NCBI GenBank assembly: GCA_902810755.1 | Contig: CADDYT010000035.1 | Location: 1 to 50,754 of the forward strand | Direction: 5' to 3' | Source of the DNA: Chloroflexota bacterium | GTDB lineage: Bacteria; Chloroflexota; Ktedonobacteria; Ktedonobacterales; Ktedonobacteraceae | DNA: 50,754 bases | In this document: positions 45,755 through 50,754 of the stretch, one piece after another | Numbering within the stretch: position 1 is the stretch's first letter | Layout: the number at the start of each line of letters is the position of its first letter | Notes under the pieces: model-generated | What the model was told of the DNA's origin: nothing | The model's input: the letters and a program-made list of their open reading frames with translations, nothing else | Databases searched by the model: none | Translations under genes and position numbers: made by a program

Positions 45755-45898
45755 TTGTCCCTTTCCTGCTTATCCACTTGTCTATTTTAGCAGAGACGGG
45801 ACAATAGCGTTCATCTTTTGTTCGATAGACAACAATGAGCCATTCATCCTGTTTATCAAAAGTATCTTCATCAGAGTCAGAGCAATGTTTATCTCAAA

Positions 45899-46660
45899 TC
45901 AGAAGGTACTGTATCCAGCCATTTTAAGTAGCCCCCTAGCTTCCAAGAGATGATAATTTCCTGGTCCCCCTACAATTTCAAGGCAAGCACGTCCCCGAAA
46001 ACCAGCATTCTCGATGATGTGGCGTACCTCAGCAAGAGGCATCGCCGCGAGAGGAGCAACGGGTCCACCTTTAATATGTATCTGTGTTATCAAAGGAGCG
46101 CATAAACGTGCTTGTTCTACTGGACTCTCACCGGCAAAAAGGCAATTACCAATGTCAAAGTACATACGAATGGATGGATGATCGATGACCTGAACCAATT
46201 CAGCAAGAGTTGCTGGTTTGTACCGTCCAACATGTTCAAGTGCCAGGGTAACATTAACCTTAGCTGCCTGCTCTGCAACCGGAATGAGCCATTGACGATA
46301 TACATCAGCAAGTTCAGTTACATCTTTTTGATCCTCACGAGTAGCAAGGAGAATCGTATCCGCACCAATATCTTTCGTGAAACCAATTAGTGACCGAATA
46401 TGTTCTATAATTTCTGCCTGTTCCCGTGCTACTTTTGTAGCAAAGTTTGTGAAATGGCTCATGCTAGTCGATAGAATTGGCAAATTAATACTTTTAATCA
46501 CATTTAGATACTCTATAAATGAATTGGAGTTAAGCTCGGTAATTTTCTCCCTTGAAAGCGTAAGTTCAAGGAAGTCAATTCCAAGGTTATTAAGGAATAT
46601 CATCTTATCGGAGATGTTGAGATCGCCGGTCACACACTCTGGTGTTGCACCAATTAACAT
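45899..46660 (-). CDS. sugar phosphate isomerase/epimerase-like TIM-barrel protein
   Basis: A 253-residue protein of the xylose-isomerase-like (AP endonuclease 2) fold. Recognisable are FLELTLSREKI, LALEHVGRYKPATLAELVQVI, the metal-site run YFDIGNCLFAGESP and QIHIKGGP. Active-site glutamate and aspartate positions are in EHVG and DIGN, with His in HIKG. It may isomerise or epimerise a sugar in the surface-polysaccharide set. It is flanked by two broken transposase genes; a ribosome binding site GGAGG is about 9 nt before the ATG. Confidence 0.82.
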   Translation of the reverse strand: MLIGATPECVTGDLNISDKMIFLNNLGIDFLELTLSREKITELNSNSFIEYLNVIKSINLPILSTSMSHFTNFATKVAREQAEIIEHIRSLIGFTKDIGADTILLATREDQKDVTELADVYRQWLIPVAEQAAKVNVTLALEHVGRYKPATLAELVQVIDHPSIRMYFDIGNCLFAGESPVEQARLCAPLITQIHIKGGPVAPLAAMPLAEVRHIIENAGFRGRACLEIVGGPGNYHLLEARGLLKMAGYSTF

Positions 46661-46693
46661 ATTTCTGCTTGGCCTCCTTTCAAATTTGTATTT

Positions 46694-47431
46694 TCAGCAG
46701 CTGCCAAAAGCAGTAAGCGGAAGTAATAAAGCGAGTTGATAGACGAAGACGGCTTCAAGGACCAAAGCGCTGCGTGGTGATGAGGCTTTTAGTGGGACGT
46801 GTCCATACCCATCAAGGGTGCCTTTAAAAATTTCGATTGAGTGCCAACGCAGCTGATGGAAGACGTACCGGACGTCGACGTTCGCATCGGTATTCCGGTA
46901 TCTTCTATACTGGGCCACCGCCTGCGGCCACTGGGCTTGCAGACAATACACGTGTAGGTCAGGGATAGTGTAATGGCAATCGCCTAAAACGGAGCACACC
47001 TCGGCGGGAATCTCCTCCAACGGCGCGGCTGCCGGGTCGTTGTCGCCGATGGGAAACCACGCCCCAGATACAATAGAAACGGAATACAGTTTCCACCCAT
47101 AGACCCAGCTATGCCGGTCGGATTTGATCCATTGAGCTTCATGAACAATAGACGAATGTGAAACACTCTCTTGCTCGTAGTGCTTCTGACGCCACTGTCT
47201 GCCTTTAGCTCGTAAGATGGTACTATCAATAGCCCTCGCTCGATCAGAGCTGGAGCACGGGTCAATTAGGCTTACCAGATGACAGCCTAAGCAGCAGATT
47301 TGCGCGGAGAAGCTGACTGGCAAGCACTTGAGCCGACGTTTCCAAGTGGGACGCGACAGAAAGCGGCTCTGCTCACTGAGCAAACTCCGTAGAGTTACCA
47401 TTTCTGACCTCGATTGTGCCAAGACCGCCAA
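46694..47431 (-). pseudogene. DDE transposase remnant (IS4/IS5-like)
   Basis: The frame includes RAIDSTILRAKGRQWRQKHYEQESVSH (first Asp), HSWVYGWKLYSVSIV, VLGDCHYTIPDLHVYC (second Asp) and LVLEAVFVYQLALLL near the end. Upstream, IERHYIPS continues in another frame about 47440-47470, so the natural start is separated by a frameshift. No terminal repeats were found around it. A degraded transposase. Confidence 0.7.
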
Positions 47432-47771
47432 GAGTTCATGGACGGTATGTAGTGACGCTCAATCATGATGACTAACACTTCCAAAAACAGGTGATCCGAA
47501 TAGAACTGAAGTTTGCCTCGCTTGTCTGTTTCAGAAACCTTGGAAGATGACCAACCAATCGGACTAACATGCTAATTAACGAGATCTGAGATATCATGGT
47601 GATTGCCCCAGAATTGTTGATGTTGCAATCGCATGATATTAAGCTAGGAACAGAGTAGAATACCTCCCTTGCTTGGCTTCCTAATTTATGGCTAGGTCAC
47701 GATTAGTTGCCTCTATTGGTAGCTCGTCGACTTGCTCATCCCCAGGCTTTTTGCGATGGTCCCGTGACTTA

Positions 47772-47860
47772 GAGACTGTGTGAAAAGAAGTTTGCTTTGG
47801 CCTGTCGAGCCATTCTTCTGGATCACTTTGAACGCACATGAGCGCATTTCACACAGTCTC
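47772..47860. mobile_element. 89-bp MITE-like element
   Basis: GAGACTGTGTGAAA (47772-47785) and its perfect complement TTTCACACAGTCTC (47847-47860) flank 61 bp, with TTA on both outer sides as a possible target duplication. This looks like the two ends of a transposon with the middle deleted. The wider gap 47432-48058 holds no gene I can support. Confidence 0.65.
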
Positions 47861-47906
47861 TTAAGCGCCACTACAGTACTAAGATGGCAACCAATTATTT
47901 TTTTCT

Positions 47907-48081
47907 ACGGGATGTGCAACGAGATGCATATCGATCTCAAGCGTCTCCCGAAGCTCATTCGATGCTCTCACTTTTTTTCGGTGAAGAGATCGCAAAGAAC
48001 TCTACCTGATAAAAACAGGAAGGACGTGAAAGATGCTCTCAAGCCACATAGCGATGAGCTAAATCTCGTTGCACATCCCGT
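47907..48081. mobile_element. 175-bp MITE-like element overlapping the glycosyltransferase 3' end
   Basis: ACGGGATGTGCAACGAGAT at 47907-47925 is repeated perfectly inverted at 48063-48081. The right arm supplies the last codons and stop of the glycosyltransferase gene (its C-terminus HGMCNEI). The centre has no coding frame of interest. Confidence 0.65.
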
Positions 48082-49213
48082 GGGTTTTTCGATAGCGCAC
48101 GTTACTCATATAGATATCGATATGATGGTCAATAAATCTTTCTAAGCTGAACATCTTTACTAGGCTATATGCTTTCTTACCTAACTCGATACCAAGCGCA
48201 CTGTTCCCCGCTAAGGTAGCGATCGCATGGCCAAGGGAGACAGCATCCTCTGGTGGAAAGTAGATTGCACAATCAGCCAGAACTTCATGATGTGGCTTGA
48301 TATTAGATGCGATGATGGGCATCTCAGTGGCCATGGCTTCCAAAAGAGAGACGGGGAAACCTTCCCACTTACTTGCTGTCACGAACACGTCTGCCTGATT
48401 GAGGATTTCCTGGACTGCCTCGCGCCTCCAGATTGCACCGTGCCAAGTGATGAAAGCGCCTACATCTAGCTCACGAGCGAGTTTGAATAGCCTGGCCATC
48501 TCCGGTCCATCACCGATCAATGATAAATGTACGTCCAATCCTAACTTGCGGGCAGCAGCAACTCCTCGTATCAGCGTACTTTGATTCTTGTGCTTGTACA
48601 GACCAGCAACCGAAACCAATTCAAATGGACGATTACACCAATCCGAACGGATTTGCTCGGGACCAACATCGATACCATTGTAAATAATGCGGATTTTTCT
48701 CTCGGGAATTCCCAATGTCTGAGTGCAGTACTCTCTGACACTCTCAGAAACTGCTACGACTGTCCCAAATTGTCTTGACATATAATGATCTAGCTTTGTC
48801 TGTATGGCATTGCGAAGATGACTATAGACACTGTGGTAGGTGATCACGAGGGATTTATGCCCGAAGAGAGCTAGGCGACACAATGGATGAATATATCCAT
48901 CCCCGAAATGCAGGTGTGTAATATACCCAGAGGTATACCTTCGTAAGAAACTGAGTTTCGTGAGTACAGATCCTTCTAAGCAAAGCAGTTCAACACGATC
49001 GTCTAGCTCCGTTATGAGGGCATTACGCTTCCCTGTCTCTACGATGATAACTCGAGTCTGGATACCTCGAGCTACCAGCCCGTTAGCAAGCCTCACAACA
49101 ACACGCTCAAGCCCTCCAATGGTAAAATACATGACGACCAAACAGACACGTGGCCATTCCCCAGATATCTGTTTTCCACGGTGCTGGTGCAGCAATCTAC
49201 CTAGCAATTTCAT
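48059..49213 (-). CDS. family 4 glycosyltransferase
   Basis: A 384-residue GT-B enzyme. The N-terminal domain begins RVCLVVMYFTIGGLERVVVRLANGL, the GT4 acceptor-side signature. The C-terminal domain has ELVSVAGLYKHKNQSTLIRGV, SLIGDGPEMARLF and the donor motif VTASKWEGFPVSLLEAMATEMPIIAS (E-x7-E). It moves a sugar from an NDP donor to a growing surface glycan. The last seven residues come from the inverted repeat of a MITE-like element, so the native C-terminus was probably altered. It follows the other glycosyltransferase by 36 nt, in one operon. Confidence 0.9.
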   Translation of the reverse strand: MKLLGRLLHQHRGKQISGEWPRVCLVVMYFTIGGLERVVVRLANGLVARGIQTRVIIVETGKRNALITELDDRVELLCLEGSVLTKLSFLRRYTSGYITHLHFGDGYIHPLCRLALFGHKSLVITYHSVYSHLRNAIQTKLDHYMSRQFGTVVAVSESVREYCTQTLGIPERKIRIIYNGIDVGPEQIRSDWCNRPFELVSVAGLYKHKNQSTLIRGVAAARKLGLDVHLSLIGDGPEMARLFKLARELDVGAFITWHGAIWRREAVQEILNQADVFVTASKWEGFPVSLLEAMATEMPIIASNIKPHHEVLADCAIYFPPEDAVSLGHAIATLAGNSALGIELGKKAYSLVKMFSLERFIDHHIDIYMSNVRYRKTHGMCNEI

Positions 49214-49249
49214 ATTTTATCCCTCTTAATGAAGATCAACAAGGTACTT

Positions 49250-50416
49250 TTACCCTATTCCAAATATCTGCATGAGGTGCCGAACGCTTTTCTCTGCTCC
49301 GCCCATCATCAGTTGATGTCTAGTGTTCAGCGGGAAAGCAAGCGCCTCTTTCAGAAGTGGAGAGAGTTGTCCCAACTGTACTTGAGCGCGGCTCATCATT
49401 CGCACGATGTTTAGCTCGGCAAGTCGAGAGGTGTGCATCTCTTGTTCTGCCTCCCTCAATTGCCGAGGGATGATTATGGCATTTGCCTGAGTTGCAAGAA
49501 CCTCACCAAGCATATTAGCACCTCCAGCTCCAATAAATACATCACTAGCTTTCATCCACGTGATCAGTTCACTTGTATAACGAGTCAGTTTCACATTGTG
49601 AAGGTGTTTTACGCGTAATTGTAAGTCATGGTATGCCGTGTCCTCCAGATACGGGCCAGTGACGAGATAGGCAAGATCGCACCGATCCTTAAGATTATCA
49701 ATGGCCTCCAAAATGCGAACCCAGATGTCCAAGGTGCCTTGACCTCCTCCCAAACTTGCGAGAACAATAGTAGCTTGCTCGCTCAAGTTCAAAGCCTGCC
49801 GTGCTTGCAGCTTATCGAAATTGACAGGAGTCGCTATGTATCCGGTATATACCATCTTGGCTGCCAAGTTCGAGGGAATATCGTAATGATCTTCCAGCCG
49901 AAAAAGAGATGGATCAGTATAGACGAGAATGGCTTCAAAATGCTCATCGATCCAAGAGACCATACTAGAATTGAAGTACTCAGCATTGGTCTTTTCGGGA
50001 GAGAACAAAATACCTCTGAGAGTGAGGACTTTTTTTGTGCTAGAAGACATCTTGATGGCAGTTATTAGTTCACCCTCAAGTCCCTGCGGAAGGTGGTTGA
50101 CAACTAAACCATGTGGTCGGAAGCCCTGCATAAAAGTAGTGATTAAATCCTCTCGTATTTGGAATAACTCGCGTTCTGTAATATCAAGCACAGGTTCCAC
50201 GACCGTCTTGGTAGGTGTATCGTAATTGAAGAATGAAGGCAACTTAACTATGTCTATGGATTTCGGGAACATATCAAGTCCTCGAGATGTTCCTGTTATC
50301 CCAGCAATAGAAACTTTAGGAATGGCTTGCAGAAGGGCATGGCTAATTACTGCAGACTCAGAGGTATGTCCCAGACTGCGGCCATTATGCCAGTATAAAG
50401 CAATGCGTAATCCCAT
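49250..50416 (-). CDS. GT-B glycosyltransferase, MurG/COG4671-like
   Basis: A 388-residue protein: LYWHNGRSLGHTSESAVISHALLQAIP at the N-terminus, with the glycine-rich GHTSE of MurG-like enzymes. IVLASLGGGQGTLDIWVRILEAI starts the donor domain, and the acceptor/donor loop GAGGANMLGEVLATQANAIIIPR corresponds to the GGxxT...P-x-P region of GT28-type enzymes. The precise donor is unknown. It is first in a two-gene operon with the GT4 enzyme, consistent with surface polysaccharide or glycolipid synthesis. Confidence 0.8.
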   Translation of the reverse strand: MGLRIALYWHNGRSLGHTSESAVISHALLQAIPKVSIAGITGTSRGLDMFPKSIDIVKLPSFFNYDTPTKTVVEPVLDITERELFQIREDLITTFMQGFRPHGLVVNHLPQGLEGELITAIKMSSSTKKVLTLRGILFSPEKTNAEYFNSSMVSWIDEHFEAILVYTDPSLFRLEDHYDIPSNLAAKMVYTGYIATPVNFDKLQARQALNLSEQATIVLASLGGGQGTLDIWVRILEAIDNLKDRCDLAYLVTGPYLEDTAYHDLQLRVKHLHNVKLTRYTSELITWMKASDVFIGAGGANMLGEVLATQANAIIIPRQLREAEQEMHTSRLAELNIVRMMSRAQVQLGQLSPLLKEALAFPLNTRHQLMMGGAEKSVRHLMQIFGIG

Positions 50417-50503
50417 TATATATCCTCTCGTTGCATCTCTTAATTAAAGAGACCCAGAAAGTCAAGACAACAAAACGGGGTTGCTAATGTGTAACCACCT
50501 TTC

Positions 50504-50754
50504 TCATTTTCCAAAGTAAACCTCTGCCGAGGTTGTGTAATCAGGCTCCAGATGAAGGTGCTCCTCATTGTAAACGCACAAATAGGCGTTCAAGTCTGCT
50601 CGTGCCTTCTGAGTACTGCTGTATTCTTTCACATAGACCTCCTCGTATTTGACAGTGCATCACAAGCGTTCTGTGAAAATATTGTCGAGGGTGGCCTTTG
50701 CTATCCATACTAATGAGTAGCTATGTGTACTGCGAACTGATAAACTGACTCCCT
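50504..50754 (-). pseudogene. IS3-family OrfB transposase C-terminal fragment
   Basis: The minus-strand frame from the window edge reads ATLDNIFTERL, a TGA stop where relatives have tryptophan, then TVKYEEVYVKEYSSTQKARADLNAYL and SAEVYFGK. This matches the integrase C-terminus DNIFVERLWRTVKYEEVYL of IS3-type transposases. It is a second, different IS3 copy, truncated by the window and probably dead. Confidence 0.75.

Larger units (their letters stand above)
44560..45803 (-). mobile_element. IS3-family insertion sequence, damaged
   Basis: 24-bp terminal inverted repeats, TGTCC(A/C)GTCTCTGCTAAAATAGAC, match at 23 of 24 positions (44560-44583 and 45780-45803). Between them lie orfA and a broken orfB on the minus strand, 1244 bp in all. 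I see no clear target duplication. It separates the epimerase from the sugar-isomerase-like gene. Confidence 0.85.

Overview
The window reads as a chromosomal segment of a GC-rich, non-proteobacterial, multicellular-type bacterium. The best fit by inference is Chloroflexota, class Ktedonobacteria. Reasons: a short EF-Ts, the MEP isoprenoid pathway, many palindromic GGCCACCC-type intergenic repeats, long perfect palindromes at gene ends, and a heavy load of degenerate IS elements (IS701-like, IS3). No rRNA gene or intact tRNA is present, so the taxonomy is not proven.

Left part (1-10.4 kb): a small membrane protein and an RHS-core remnant, then one long minus-strand housekeeping unit. It runs from a promoter near 10.3 kb through rpsB, tsf, pyrH, frr, uppS, cdsA, dxr, a site-2 protease gene and ispG to a palindromic terminator at 1.0 kb. 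It combines translation, membrane lipid and isoprenoid synthesis. dxs lies separately at 15.7-17.6 kb. rpsB and tsf are pushed apart by a repeat cluster.

Middle (10.4-31 kb): MFS permease, GrpB-family protein, SH3 protein, Crp/Fnr regulator with an orphan LolD-type ATPase, a HigA-like antitoxin behind a truncated toxin, a very acidic protein, and an ABC-2 exporter. The exporter diverges from an unusual ABC-ATPase/LytTR regulator whose Walker-B glutamate is glutamine. Then come an LLH-type holin, QueD, an SCP2 protein, an ECF sigma factor with a membrane anti-sigma carrying a duplicated extracellular beta-propeller-like region, a ThDP enzyme, and a broken threonine-aldolase-like gene.

Catabolic cluster (31.1-40.3 kb): an amidohydrolase (minus strand), an AHSA1/SRPBCC protein, an IclR regulator and an operon of CaiB-type CoA-transferase, citryl-CoA-lyase-like protein, LigB and LigA extradiol dioxygenase subunits and a DinB/maleylpyruvate-isomerase-like protein, followed by a MetE-like protein. 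Near-identical 23-bp composite operators lie just downstream of consensus promoters for the amidohydrolase and for the CoA-transferase operon, which suggests a two-operon regulon. LigAB with a CoA-transferase and a citryl-CoA-lyase fold suggests an aromatic lower pathway finished by CoA activation and retro-Claisen cleavage. This is the best candidate here for an undescribed system.

Right part (40.3-50.7 kb): a transaldolase fragment, then a tRNA-Gly 3' fragment that looks like an attachment-site scar. Beyond it the DNA is AT-richer and full of damaged transposases (IS701-like with two in-frame stops, IS3 with frameshifts, two further fragments) and MITE-like inverted repeats. Among these are surface-polysaccharide genes: an NAD-dependent epimerase, a sugar isomerase-like protein and two glycosyltransferases.
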